Source: Callorhinus ursinus
Taxonomy: Eukaryota; Chordata; Mammalia; Carnivora; Otariidae
Assembly (NCBI RefSeq): GCF_003265705.1
Contig: NW_020313140.1
Coordinates: 1,125,282-1,189,281 of the forward strand
Reading direction: 5' to 3'
Length of the DNA stretch: 64,000 nt
The translations under genes were made by a program, and so were the position numbers. How positions within the stretch are numbered: the stretch's first letter is position 1; each line of letters begins with the position of its first letter. This document shows positions 1 through 11,335 of the stretch, in pieces. The notes under the pieces were generated by a model. It did no database searches, was not told where the DNA came from, and saw only the letters and a list, made by a program, of their open reading frames with translations.

Positions 1-234
1 AAGTGTCTTAAGAAGTGAAACAAAGATAGCAAACAAGAAACAGGAAGCATTGCCCAATCGTGTAGAAGGCATTTCTAATCAGAAGTTCTTTATCAGAGAT
101 CTCAACTCTGGGGGTTTGTAAATTAACCCTAGGGAGTCCATAGAACCTCTCTTGTTATAAATAAAATTGTATGTATGCTAGTGTGTGTTTTTCAGGAGAA
201 AACCCATACATTCCATCAGATTCTCTAAGTAAAT

Positions 235-350
235 TCTTTAAGCCTCTATATCCATTCCTGTAAAATGGTAATAATAAGGTAATCATGACAAGTAATGAGA
301 TTATAGTGTTTACGAAGGGATTTGCACATAGTAAGTACACAGGTGTTAAT
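235..350 (+). repeat. MIR-like fragment
   Basis: The TCCTGTAAAATGGTAATAAT stretch followed by GGATTTGCACATAGTAAGTA matches the 3' half of the MIR SINE consensus. It is strongly diverged. The bases before it (about 60-230) look like other old repeat debris, unnamed. Confidence 0.45.
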
Positions 351-542
351 TGGTAGTAGTTTTCCCCCAAAGATTAAAAACTTGTGCTTGAGAGGAAATG
401 ATAAACCCCTCAGAGTTAAGTTTTTGCTCCTGATGTTCATTATTCATGAACTTTTAAAAACTAAAAGCCATTGTGGTTGAGAAACTGAGCATTCTTTAGT
501 TTTTAACAATGTAATAAAGAGGAAAAAAATTCCTAAACTTAT

Positions 543-760
543 AATTAGATTCATTCAATAAATACTTGATAAATATTTAATCAACAACAGTTGTTGAATA
601 TCTGTCTGCCAGGCATTCTACTTTGTGGGCCCTTGTGATATCTTAGGGAATAAGGCACGCAAGTTCATTGTTCTCGTGCAACTTACAGTGGAGGAGAGGG
701 GTAATAAAAAAACTTACATGTTAAATGTCATTAAAAATCGATAAAGGGATATTAAAAAAA
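543..760 (-). repeat. L2 3'-end fragment, antisense
   Basis: ATTCATTCAATAAATACTTG and the downstream GCCAGGCATTCTAC and CAACTTACAGTGGAGGAGAG match the reverse complement of the L2 LINE 3' end. Confidence 0.5.
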
Positions 761-894
761 AAGAATAAGAACAGGGTCTGTGAGAGTGTGGGATGGGGGC
801 CTAACTCAGCAAGCCATCCTTGAGAAAGTGACTCTAAACTGTTTGTTACCTGAAGGATGAGCAGCAGTTAGCTGGGAAAATGGGATTCCACTTA

Positions 895-1780
895 CTCATT
901 TATTCATTCATTCATTCAATCCTTCCTTTATTTATTAAATTCTAAAACATGTTGCTATTCTAGTCACTGGCATATAGTAAAGACATGATGGCAGGCCTCA
1001 TTAACCTTCAGCTTTAGTGAAGGAAGACACACAGTAGCATAGCAAGCAGACAGATAAAGGCATAATTGAGGAAAAACGCCATCAAGTTAATTTAACAGTG
1101 TCGAGATGGATCATGAGGGGAGGGGGACACCTATTTAGATAAAGTTATTAGTTATGGCCCAAGGACAAAAAGTTGAAGGATGAGAAGCCCCTGGCTTCTC
1201 AAGCTGAGGTTTCAGTAAAGAGCACAGTTGAAGGTCCTGGACGAAGAGCTTGGATGTTAGACTCTGCGGCGGGGTCACTGTGGTCGGACAGGGACACAGA
1301 ATGGCTCCAGAGTTGCGGCAAATAAAGCCAGACCGTGTCCAGAGAGTTGAGGTTTTATACTAGGCTTAGGCAAGGGACAGAGGGGTGTTGATTTTAGATT
1401 TGCTTTTTTAAAAGAGCATTCTGGCCCATGTGTGAACACTGCCCTGTAGAGGAGAAAAATAGCTATAGGGAGACTGGTTTGTAGGTGGCGCAGTGGTCTG
1501 TCTGGAGGAAACGGTGGCACTTGGGTGAGCATGCTGGCCGACTTGTGCAGGCACACTGGAGAGTCTGGTGCCAGCCGGGAGGAGGCACACATTTGAGGAG
1601 AGCACAGTTTTTACTTTTAATCTGCGTAACCTTTGGGATGCTTTTAGAACATTCAAGTGGAGATACTGAGCAGGCAGTTGGAGATCTAGTTCTGGAGCTC
1701 AATAAAGATGTTTTGGCTGGAGATAGGGGCATTTCACTATGAGGTTTTGAGACACTGTCAGTATCATTCACTGAAAATAA
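895..1780 (-). repeat. L2-type LINE remnant, antisense
   Basis: Starts with ATTCATTCATTCATTCAATC and continues with diverged phrases typical of reverse-strand L2 (GCATTCTGGCCC, CAAGTGGAGATACTGAGCAG, GGCAGTTGGAGATCTAG). The frames here on both strands are chance frames within it. Assignment beyond the first 150 bases is from memory of the family. Confidence 0.45.
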
Positions 1781-2525
1781 AGAGCCTTCTGGAAAAGACA
1801 AAGCTGGGAGCAGATTCGCCAAATGTATGCAACTTTGTAACCAGAGCACCAAGAAAAATAATTCTAGAAAGTGCCAGCAGCAGTTAAAAAGACAAGTTAA
1901 GTTGTTTAATAAATAGATACTCCAATATTGAACATAGGCTTTAACTTTTCAGGAAAAGATAAAAGTAACTTGATAGAAGGGACTATAAAGAAGGGTTGAA
2001 ACTGCCCAGCTGGAGACACAAAAATTGGCAAATAAATGAAGTGATGCCACATATAGCTGGTTCTGGGTTATTGTCCTTGTTTGGTTTTTTGCATGGAGCC
2101 TGGCGGAGCACAGGATAAGTACTCGCCGGAAAATCTCTGACCAGCTGGAGCCCAGAAGAGGGATATGGGATGAATGATGAACGGGCACTGTGAAGAGAAG
2201 TGCGTTGCTCCATGGTTTACTCCATCTCGTTTGTGTGAATATATTCTCTTCCACTGTTGACTTGGTGCTTCAGAACATGAATGTGCTTTGAAAAATCGTG
2301 TATGGACTCGCACAGTTTCCATATTGTCCTGGTATTCTTCTCTTTATCAGTTATGTGTGAACTCTTCCACTGTACTATTAAAAAAAAAAAAAGATTATAA
2401 ATTTACGAACCGTCTGTATATCTGTCATCGTGTGATGGATGGTGCTCCCCTAAGGAAGGAGGACAGAGTGAGAAAGGAGGGCCTAGGACCGCCCCGAGGA
2501 GCTGCAGTATTTACAGTAATGACTA
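1781..2525. other. Intron, no feature recognised
   Basis: Unique-looking AT-rich intron with a poly-A run near 2380-2392. No exon-like or repeat signal was recognised. Confidence 0.5.
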
Positions 2526-2708
2526 GGGGCGCCTGGGTGGCTCAGTCGTTAAGCGTCTGCCTTTGGCTCAGGATGAGCCCCCCGCATCGGGCTCCCTGCT
2601 CCGCGGGAAGCCTGCTTCTCCCTCTCCCACTCCCCCTGCTTGTGTTCCCTCTCTTGCTGTGTCTCTGTCTGCCAAACAAATAAATATCTTTTTAAAAAAA
2701 TAAATAAA
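2526..2708 (+). mobile_element. CAN-SINE
   Basis: Full head (GGGGCGCCTGGGTGGCTCAG), CT-rich body and A-rich tail. Internally short after the CTCAGGATGAG segment. Imperfect target duplication GTAATGACTA / GTAGTGATTA. Confidence 0.93.
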
Positions 2709-2719
2709 GTAGTGATTAA

Positions 2720-3540
2720 GAGCCCTTAGCCTTTGGTTTATCTGGGACCATTTGTAATCTCTTCTGTTTTTAAAAAATTAATTGCTTAAGTTTAAAAATC
2801 TGGAGATTTCACATAAGAGTTTAGAAGTCTGCTTTTCTTTAGAATAAAAATCAGAACATCTGGCAACAGTTAATCCACATTTCCTGGCTGATATCAATGG
2901 CTATGTCTCAGTAGTGGCAGGCCCCCTCGCCCCCCCCCACCCCTGACCTTGGCTGGGCTATGCATTCTTCAGCTCCCCTCAGTCCTCCGTTTCCTGTACT
3001 TTGCTGTACCTGGCCTGGTTCAGATGTTCAAGCAGGGTATCTGTCTCTAAGGGACATTTGAGTTGGAGGCCTCTGAGAGTTAGGAAAGGGAACTTACAGG
3101 AGGTGTAGGATTGAGGTGAAGGTGAGTGAGAAGACAGATGAGGTGGTTGAATGTGTTCTCTACGTAAACGTTAGAGTCACCCAAGAGACCCCTTACAGGA
3201 GCTGGGCTGGGAGAGTAAATGTGAGCCTGGTTTCAGTGTCCTCAGGAAATGAGATAGCCAGTCTAATACAGGAAAATACTTGCTTTAAGAATAAGAACTT
3301 GTCTCCTTCCCCTTTAAAAAAATAACAAAACCATTAAGGTCTCTCTGAAGTCACTGTTCTGACACTAATTTTGTACCATAACGGGGTGTCCTACAGTTCA
3401 GTTCTGATACTAGTTACCTGGAGTTAGGAAAGACCCAGCAAGTTAAGAGCAAAGTCCTTCAAAGACTGACCTACTTTACTGTGCAGGGCAAGTTTCAGTG
3501 ACCCAGTCCACCCACACTCTGGTCTAGCCTGCTACAAATT
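2720..3540. other. Intron, no feature recognised
   Basis: Ordinary intron sequence with a C-rich run near 2925-2942. No repeat or exon signal was recognised. Confidence 0.5.
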
Positions 3541-4110
3541 TGAGGCTTCCCACAACCCCTCAGTTGTGATAATTTGGTAGAACGACTCAGAACTAACTGA
3601 AACCACTGTACTTAGGATTACAGTTTTATTATAAAGGATGCAGATCAGGAATTGAAGAGATTCGTAGGGCAACATCTAGAGTGGAGAAGGGGACACACTG
3701 CTTCCATGCCCTCATTTTGTGGCATCTGGCTGTGTCGCCTCCCAGCACGTCACTGTGTTCACCAATCAAGATGCAACACCAGGCCTCTGGGGCTAGAGTT
3801 TTTATTGGGCTTAATTACATCAGCATGATTGATTAAATCACTGTGTAATTGAACCCAATCTCTAGTTCCCCTCCACTCACTGTAGATTGGGCTGGCCCAA
3901 AATCTCAGTCCTCTGATCCTGTGATTGGTCTTTTTAGTGAGCAGCCCCATCAGTGAGGTCTTGGGGCCCACCTTAAGTCACCTCTTTGACGTAACGAAGA
4001 CACTTCTATCACTCAGGAAATTCCAAGGGTTTTTGAAGCTCTTTGCCAGGAATCCGAGACAAAGAACAGATAAATTATTATAACAAAAGTCTGAATTCTT
4101 CTGTTAGCTT
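3540..4110. repeat. Ancient LTR-like interspersed repeat
   Basis: Phrases such as TTTTATTATAAAGGATGCAG, CATGATTGATTAAATCACTG and TCACTCAGGAAATTCCAAGG belong to a widespread old mammalian repeat that I associate with ERVL-type LTRs. The exact family is not named. No coding remnant is present. Confidence 0.45.
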
Positions 4111-4171
4111 GTTTCTTGGAGCATATCTTCTTCACAGTCACTCTTTTGATAAGCAGATAGAAATGTGTCTA

Positions 4172-4355
4172 GATTTTTTTTTTTAAGATTTTATTTATTT
4201 ATTTGAGAGAGACCATGAGAAGAGGAGGGGCAGAGGGAGAAGCAGACTCCCAGCTGAGCAGGGAGCCCGATGTGGGACTCCATCCCAGGAGCCTGAGATC
4301 ATGACCTGAGCCAAAGGCAGTCACTTAACCGACTGAGCCACCCAGGAGGCACCCC
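4172..4355 (-). mobile_element. CAN-SINE, antisense
   Basis: Poly-T plus AAGATTTTATTTATTTATTT at the left and GACTGAGCCACCCAGG at the right. Confidence 0.92.
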
Positions 4356-4486
4356 CCCCTTCACAGTTATTGTCTATTGTTTGCCAGGAGCAGGGAATAC
4401 AAGCATGAATAAAATCTCATTTCCTGCCATCAGGAATTTACCATTCAGCAGAAAACATAGACATGTATACAAATAATTATTGATAG

Positions 4487-4601
4487 CCCCAGGGGCATCT
4501 GGCTGGCCCAGTCAGTTGAGCCTGTGACTCTTGATCTCCGGGTTGTGAGTTTGCGCCCCACGTTGGGTGTAGAGATTACTTAAAATCTTAAAAAAACAAA
4601 C
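4487..4601 (+). mobile_element. Short tRNA-type CAN-SINE
   Basis: Older form without the CT-rich body (CTTGATCTCCGGGTTGTGAG, GTTGGGTGTAGAGATTACTT). Perfect 12-base target duplication AATTATTGATAG at 4475-4486 and 4602-4613. Confidence 0.93.
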
Positions 4602-4696
4602 AATTATTGATAGTTCCTAAAATTGAGATATTCACAACATGTTTTGGGGGTAGAGAAGAGAGGGACTCAGGAGGAGATAGAAAGACGTTTTTAGTT

Positions 4697-4886
4697 GTTT
4701 TTTTTTTTTTAAAAGATTTTATTTGAGAGAGAGAGAATGAGATAGAGCATGAGAGGGGCGAGGGTCAGAGGGAGAAGCAGACTCCCTGCCGAGCAGGGAG
4801 CCCGATGCGGGACTTAATCCCGGGACTCCAGGATCGTGACCTGAGCTGAAGGCAGTTGCTTAACCAACTGAGCCACCCAGGCGCCC
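4697..4886 (-). mobile_element. CAN-SINE, antisense
   Basis: Complete element with perfect 15-base target duplication AAGACGTTTTTAGTT at 4682-4696 and 4887-4901. Confidence 0.95.
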
Positions 4887-5126
4887 AAGACGTTTTTAGT
4901 TTAATGTGCAAAGAATAAAGGGTGAACACTATTGCTTACAGAGAAATAAGTTTTTCAGGGTCTTGGAGATCTGATAGTGTGCTTAGGTAACTGCAAACAG
5001 TCTGATATGGGACCCAGGAGATGAGGCTGGAAACATAGGCAGGAGACAGATCATAAAACGTCTTGTTTATGTAAGATACCAAGGAGTTAAATAGAGCTGA
5101 CCCTATAGGCAATGGGAAGTTAAAGG

Positions 5127-5180
5127 TATGTATGTATGTATGTATGTATGTATGTATGTATTTATTTATTTATTTATTTA
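5127..5180. repeat. (TATG)n and (TTTA)n microsatellite
   Basis: About eight TATG units followed by five TTTA units, at the A-tail side of the antisense SINE that follows. Confidence 0.95.
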
Positions 5181-5183
5181 CTA

Positions 5184-5364
5184 TTTTTTTATTTTAATGT
5201 ATTCGTTTGAGAGAAAGAGCATGAACACGAGCTGGGGGAGAGGCAGAGGGGAGGCAGACTCCCCGCTGAGCGGGGAGCCCTATATGGGGCTCCATCCCAG
5301 GACCTCAGAATCATAACCTGAGCCAAAGGCAGATGTTCAACCAACTGAGCAACCCAGGCGCTCC
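5184..5364 (-). mobile_element. CAN-SINE, antisense
   Basis: GAGAGAAAGAGCATGAACAC through CAACTGAGCAACCCAGG. Diverged at the head. Confidence 0.9.
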
Positions 5365-6094
5365 AAAGCCAAAGGTTTTAAAGAAGAATGATTTGCTGAG
5401 ATTATATTGACAGCACTATGGTAGATGGACTGGAAAAATATCAGGTGCACCAGTTTGGGAATCATCTCAGCAAAATATTATGGGGGGCCTAAACTAAGGT
5501 AGTGATGAAGAAAGCATAGAAGTCGATTTTAAGAAGAGGTGAGGAAAGGGGGAGATTTTAGAATGTTTGTAAGATCCCTCTTTTCAGGAATTGGCTGGAC
5601 AGCCGCGTGACTGAATGAAAGGGGGCATATGGGAGGAGACGGTTGGAGCAGAAAGTGGATTTGGGTTTCATGCTGGTTAGTGGGATATGGAGATCCGTAG
5701 CTCAGAAGAGAAATCAGCCTGAAGATAAACGTTGTTGAGAAGTGATTGTGGAAGCTGTGAAAGGGAGTGCACCTGTCTCCAGGGAACACGCTGGGTTTGT
5801 CCTGAGGGGAGTTTACAGTCAGCGTCAGGTGCTGCAGAGAAGGACAGAAAGTGGACGGTTCGGTTTAGCGTGTTATCTTTTGTGATCTCAGCGGTTTGTA
5901 TAGCGGTAAATGTTAGATTTCCGAGGAAGTGCACACAGTTAAAATTCTTACAGCTTTAAATTTTATAGCAATTCTGTCTGGTTTATTATTTACTCATAAT
6001 TACACATTCTGTCAAGAAAATATTTGCATCTTGTCAGTGAGGTGATTGTTTCAGTGTCACATAATTATTAAAGTGAAAAGAGTGTAACTATGTT

Positions 6095-6510
6095 TTTTTA
6101 ATTTTTTAAAAAGATTTATTTATTTTAGGGGCGCCTGGGTGGCTCAGTCATTAGGCGGCTGCCTTCGGCTCAGGCCATGATCCCAGGGTCCTAGGATCGA
6201 GCCCCGCATCGGGCTCCCTGCTCCGCGGGGAAGCCTGCTTCTCCCTCTCCGACTCCCCCTGCTTGTGTTCCCTCTCTCGCTATGTCTCTCTCTGTCAAGA
6301 AAAATACATAAAATCTTTTAAAAAATATATTATTTTAGAAAGAGTGCAAGCAGGGGGATGGGGAGAGAGAGAGAGAGAATTCGAAGCAGACTCCCTGCTG
6401 AGCCCGGAGTCCCACATGGGGCTTGATCTCATAACCCTGAGGTCATGACCTGAACCAAAACCAAGAGTTGGATGCTCAACCCTCAACCAACTGAGCCACC
6501 CAGGTGCCCT
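6095..6510 (-). mobile_element. CAN-SINE, antisense, split by a second SINE
   Basis: The poly-T/AAGATTTATTTATTTTAG end lies at 6095-6128. The rest of the same element resumes at 6331 and ends CAACTGAGCCACCCAGGTG. The break is filled by the + strand SINE, with duplicated TATTTTAG at 6121-6128 and 6331-6338. Confidence 0.88.
6128..6330 (+). mobile_element. CAN-SINE nested in an antisense CAN-SINE
   Basis: GGGGCGCCTGGGTGGCTCAG head, GTCAAGAAAAATACATAAAA tail. It inserted into the A-tail of the older element. Confidence 0.93.
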
Positions 6511-6530
6511 TAAACTTTGTTATTTTATTT

Positions 6531-6714
6531 TATTTTTTTTAAGATTTTATTTATTTAATAGAGAGAGAGAGGTAGCACAAGCAGGAGGAGTGGGAGAGGG
6601 AGAAGCAGGCTTCCCGCCGAGCAGGAGCTCGATGCGGGGCTCGATCTCAGGACCCTGAGATCATGACCTGAGCTGAAGGCAGTCGCTTAACCAACTGAGC
6701 CACCCAGGTGCCCC
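6531..6714 (-). mobile_element. CAN-SINE, antisense
   Basis: Perfect 16-base target duplication AAACTTTGTTATTTTA at 6512-6527 and 6715-6730. Confidence 0.95.
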
Positions 6715-6730
6715 AAACTTTGTTATTTTA

Positions 6731-7010
6731 AATTGACCTCAGTCTTAGCAGCTGATGTTTTTTCTAGACATAATTTGGAGATAGATTCATTATACATTAA
6801 TTGGTATCCTGTTAAAATATCCAAAAAACTACTTACTATACCATATATTACAAAATTGCCAATTACCTTCTGGACATTATCCTGAAATAGCTTCCAGTGG
6901 CCAAAGCAGAAATAGTTGAAGCAACAAAATTAGTAATGACAGTATGGATAATAATGTAAAGAATATGTAAATACCCACTATTCAATGTTGATATAAATAA
7001 ATGATTGTAT
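6731..7010. other. Intron, no feature recognised
   Basis: AT-rich sequence without a recognised element. Confidence 0.5.
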
Positions 7011-7112
7011 GGGGCACCTGACTGTCTCGGTCAGAAGAGCATGCAACTCTTGATCTCGGGGTTGTGAGTTCAATCCCCATGTTGGGTGTAGAGCTTACTT
7101 GGGGGAAAAAAA
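7011..7112 (+). mobile_element. Short tRNA-type CAN-SINE
   Basis: GGGGCACCTGACTGTCTCGG head and GTTGGGTGTAGAGCTTACTT end, with no CT-rich body. Confidence 0.88.
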
Positions 7113-7119
7113 TACGAGT

Positions 7120-7857
7120 ACTTGATTAAATAGATCAGTGGAGGAAAGGACAAATCCTCCTTACAGAAGAATTCCAAATATTATATGTAGACTATCCTCT
7201 TCAAGGAGGTGGACCTTAGTTCCCCACTTCTTGAATATAGACTGAACTTAGTGACTAAGGTCACATAACAGAATACAGAAAGGGTAAAATAGTAACTTTA
7301 TAATGGAGAGGCCTAGCAGACAGCACCTTAACTGGGAGCAAGTTCAACTTGACCAGTGATAAATCAGAGGGCAACATGCACCCTCTGATACAATGTAGTA
7401 TTCTGTCCAAAAACTCACATCTCACATTCTGTCCAAAAACTCACATCACTCTTGAAAAACACAGCCCCAGTCTAATAATACTAAAACAAGCCCAAAAAAG
7501 GGACATTATACAAAATATGTGACCAGTACTCCTCAAAAGTATTAAGGAACTGAGAAAACAAGGAAAGATTGAGAAACTGTCTTAAATCAGAGGTGATTAG
7601 GAGACATGACGACTAAATACAACATGATATCCTAAATTGGACCCTAGAACAGGAAGAGGACATAAGTGAAAAAATTATGTTAAAGTTAAGTCCATAGTTT
7701 TGGCAAATGTACCATAGTTATATGAGAGGTTAACATTAGGGGAAGTTGGGTAAAGGATATATGAGAAGTCTTACTTCATATTGTCTTTACAGATCTTCTG
7801 TAAATTTAAAATTACTCCAAAACAACCAGTTTAGATTTTTTCTTAAAGCAGAGTATT
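7120..7857 (+). mobile_element. Old L1 3'-end fragment
   Basis: GTTAACATTAGGGGAAGTTG, GGATATATGAGAAGTC and TCTGTAAATTTAAAATTACT match the 3' tail of old mammalian L1 (L1M) elements. No open frame remains. Confidence 0.55.
7400..7451. repeat. 26-base tandem duplication
   Basis: ATTCTGTCCAAAAACTCACA and the six bases after it occur twice in direct succession, with differences only in the last few bases. Confidence 0.9.
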
Positions 7858-8067
7858 GGGGCACCTGGGTAGCTCAGTCTTCTAAGCATCTGCTCAGGTC
7901 ATGGTCTCGGGGTCCTGGGGTCAAGTCCCACATTGGGCTCCCCGCACAGCGGGGAGTTTGCTTCTCCCTCTTCCTCTACCCCTCCCCACCCAGTGCATGC
8001 GTGTGTGTGTGCGCGTGTGTGCACACACGTGCAGGCTCTGTCTCAGCTAAATCTTTTTTTAAAAAAG
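7858..8067 (+). mobile_element. CAN-SINE with internal GT repeat
   Basis: GGGGCACCTGGGTAGCTCAG head and TAAATCTTTTTT tail. The CT-rich part is replaced by a GTGTGTGTGCGCGTGTGTGC microsatellite near 7997-8032. Confidence 0.9.
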
Positions 8068-8069
8068 TA

Positions 8070-9758
8070 CTAATTATTGAATGAAGCCTGTCTCAACTGA
8101 TAACTGATTAAAGAAAAAAAAAAGATGTTTGTATTGAGTAGATTTATCATTAAGTGTTCATTGGCATAAAACAGACATATCTGATTAATTATGTTGATGT
8201 GAATATGAGGAAAATGAATGAAATTAGATCGGGGCACAGGCAGGAAGGATAGTCCTTCCTAGGTAGTCTGAAGCAAGGTTGCTAACTTTCTCTTGTTTCA
8301 TAGATGGGCAAACTGACAATTACTTGAGCAGATTTGGATTAAACAAATTAAATTGCATAAAGCTCTAAAAAGGGTAACAGGTCTAATTATTTTATAAATG
8401 ATGTTTATGGGGTGTTTAGCTTATTTTAACTTATGTACTCTTCTATAGTAACTGTTACAGACTAATGGTCTAAGACCTGCCTGATGCACATGGAATGGTA
8501 GTGATTTCACATGTAAGCCAGGCCAGGCTTTCTAAGCTTCATCCAGTCCTCATAACTAATTCAAATTAATTAAGTATGTATTTACGTTAGGTAGACATCA
8601 GATAGCCCTAACGGGAAATAGTTTCTGACCTGGAGAATCACATATTCCATCCCTGTTTTTCAGCATTTTCAACTCATGGTTGGCTGTACATGCCAGAACC
8701 TGCAACCTGATTTCAAAAATGGGGAGAGTGGTAGCATGGGGTGTTTCCCATTTGTAGCTTACAAATTATAGATGTATAAATATATATACACATACATACA
8801 CACCCACATATATATATAAAAAAGGTTTTGATAATTATTTTGTCCCCCAAGAATAAATTAGAGCTAAATTTTCTTTTTATTTGGAAAAGAGTATATTCGT
8901 TGTAAAAGCATAATAGTCGAAGTGAAGTATACTGTGTTTTTTTCTTTTTAACTCAAGACTGTGCTCATTGATCAGAATTTTCTGATTTATGACAATTTCA
9001 CCAGCATGTATAAAGATACACCCAAAAGTGAAGTGTGAACATGTGGAGATGAGGTCAGAAAATTGATTGTGCTGTTTTGTGCAGTTTTGGGGATTTCCAG
9101 AGGAATTCCATTTCAGTGAATAATCTGATTTGGATATTACGAGAAATAGCCTAATTAGAGGGAAAAAACACTTTTTAGCTTAAAAATCACCAGCATAGGC
9201 TCTGAATCATTCTCTCTTGTAGTGCATTTAATTGGTGAGTCAGATGAAATGTATTGCTCTCAGTAAATGTATTTCCCACAATTGAGAACAGCTGTTTTTT
9301 TCATGGACCAAGCTTTTATCTCAGTGCTCAGCTCATTCAAGAGAAGCTTCCAGGGCTCCTGAGCTGTGAACCGTAGCAAAGGATTCAGAATTTGAATCTG
9401 GAAACAAAAAAACCTGATTAGAAACTTCCAAATACTTTGGTATTTTATGTTCAGATTCTTTTACTATGGTATTCATTTGTATTATAACCAGTTTTGATTC
9501 ATTCATTCAATGAACAAACACTGCCAATAGCCTTGACTTGTAAATGATAATATAAGCTTCTTTCTTCAATTTAAAATTTTACAATATGCATTAGTTTTGG
9601 TGAGCAGGAATGATTTAAATGTTAGAAACTGTTTCAAATATGTGATTTTGAAATAAGTGTATATCATCTATAAACTGGTTAGAGCATGGTATCTTTCCAA
9701 ATCTGGTACACTTAATCTGTTCTCCCATAGCTTACCCAAAGATATTTCCAGCATTAGA
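8070..9758. other. Intron, mostly unassigned
   Basis: AT-rich sequence with a TA/CA-rich simple stretch at 8770-8822. No exon or repeat was recognised; possible conserved non-coding sequence cannot be judged without alignment. Confidence 0.5.
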
Positions 9759-9769
9759 CACATCAAACA

Positions 9770-9875
9770 CTCGGAGGAGCGTGGGACTCTTGATCTCGGG
9801 GTCATGAGTGCCAGCCCCACATTAGATGTAGAGATTACTGAAAAATAAAATCTTTTAAAAAAAAGAAAGAAAGAA
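9770..9875 (+). mobile_element. 5'-truncated tRNA-type CAN-SINE
   Basis: Begins at the GTGGGACTCTTGATCTCGGG region and ends in an AAAGAAAGAAAG tail. Ten-base target duplication ACATCAAACA at 9760-9769 and 9876-9885. Confidence 0.92.
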
Positions 9876-9885
9876 ACATCAAACA

Positions 9886-11159
9886 TTCTGCTTACCCAAA
9901 CCATTCTGTGGTTTCTTGGGTCTTTAGTGCTGAGCTCCCAGCAGGGCATGACCAGAATTCATAACTATAAGTTATGAAAATTTTCATAGTGGATTTACAC
10001 TGAAGAAATACATGATTTATCCAGCCAGCCGTTGGTTTCATTCACTGTGTTCTTTTGTTAATTTACATTTGGAAATTCCTCATTTTTAGCTTAGGATACT
10101 CCAGGCCTCAAAGAAGTAGTTAGGTTGAATTATTATTCCAGTTTTTTCTTTGCGATGCCTTCCGCTCCCATGCTGGTATCTCTGCCTATTTGACTGTCTT
10201 CACACCCAGGCATCTGTAAATGTAGTATTTCTTTTTTATCTTAGACTGGTTTCAGTTCCTCCTGCGTAGACATCAAGCAAGATCTCTTGTGACAAATCAA
10301 CCTCAGAACAGCTTCTTGGTTTCCACCCACTTTTGGGTAGCATGGAAAGATTTCCAGATTCTTGTCCCTTAAAATCCAGTTATGTTCTTTCTTTGTTTTC
10401 TCAACTTTCTGTCTTTCTTATCCATGATTTCTTCTTATGGTTTTGCTGTGTAAGTACCACCTTTCCCCCTTTTTGTCTAATTTGGCAAAAATGTTTCCCC
10501 AAAGTCTTGTCTTTATGTTTAAAAGCTCATTGAATAGTGGCCAGGTAAAACCCAGAGACCCTATAGTCAATACTACCTCCAAGGTTCCTTCACATGTCTG
10601 TGTTCAGTTCTTAGTTCCCTCATTATTTTCCCAATTTATGATATTCTCCCCTTTCAGTTTCCCTCCTTACTGATAGTCTGCCTTCTGTTTTACATGAAGA
10701 CCTCTGTTTTTCCAACTGAAGAGAAAGAATATACGTGTAGTAATCAACTTACATTTATGCTGAAGTGCAGTTTTATTTGGGTACTTCTTTTGTGATTTAT
10801 CTGTAATTTGTACTTCATTTATGTGTGTGGCATTTCTAAACATATTTCTGAAGCTGCCAGATATCTGAGTAATGAGACACTCAGTAGTGTTTCTACCCAA
10901 TAGTTTTGTGAATTGAAGAATCCCATTTATATTCTGTTTACTTCTGAAGTATTTAATTATTCGGCTTTATATTATATTGAAATGAGAAATGGTGGGAAGT
11001 CTCTGATAAGTAAAATTGTATGTAGTCTCCGTGTGTATTCTTTGATGGAGTGCCAGAGTTTCTTGAACTGGAATCCATACGAACCTCTTGTCCTACAAGG
11101 AGTGGAGGGGCTTCACGTGCCCCCCAGGCAGAGCTGAAGTGACTCCTGATGAGCCGTGA
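9886..11159. other. Intron, no feature recognised
   Basis: No recognised repeat or exon. Several short frames here have no protein-like character. Confidence 0.45.
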
Positions 11160-11335
11160 ACAAACCCGTATCACGTGACGGAGGCCGCCGCGCAGTCACC
11201 GCCTGAGGAGTCCGCCATGTGGGAGCGGTGAGCAGCGCGCAGGGGAAGCAGGCGGCCGCGCTCCTCCGGAACGGCGTTGACCGAGTTCTCGTGCCTCCTG
11301 TGGGCACAGCGGGTTTTATGGATGTAATCCGGAGC
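11160..11335 (+). promoter_or_regulatory. CpG-dense patch with a palindromic E-box inside an intron
   Basis: Roughly twenty CpG dinucleotides fall in about 175 bases, in otherwise CpG-poor intron. The patch holds TCACGTGACG at 11171-11180, an E-box of the type bound by USF and MITF/TFE factors. It also has GCGGCCGCGC-like runs and GCCATGTGGGAGCGGTGAGC, where a GTGAGC donor-like hexamer follows an ATG. It resembles a small promoter with a short first exon. It could equally be the 5' end of an inserted retrocopy. I saw no known repeat in it. Confidence 0.4.

Larger units (their letters stand above)
4362..5690 (-). repeat. L2-type LINE remnant, antisense, interrupted by SINEs
   Basis: TTTGCCAGGAGCAGGGAATACA, then GGAATTTACCATTCAGCAGA and the later GACCCTATAGGCAATGGGAA fit reverse-strand L2. 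Three SINEs (4487, 4697, 5184) split it. Confidence 0.42.

Noticed and set aside
1463..1852. 129-codon minus-strand frame
   Set aside because: It sits in an old L2-like remnant. There is no protein similarity that I can recognise.
4492..4560. tRNA-like sequence with box A/B character
   Set aside because: It is the tRNA-derived head of a SINE and ends in an A-rich tail with a target duplication, so it is not a tRNA gene.
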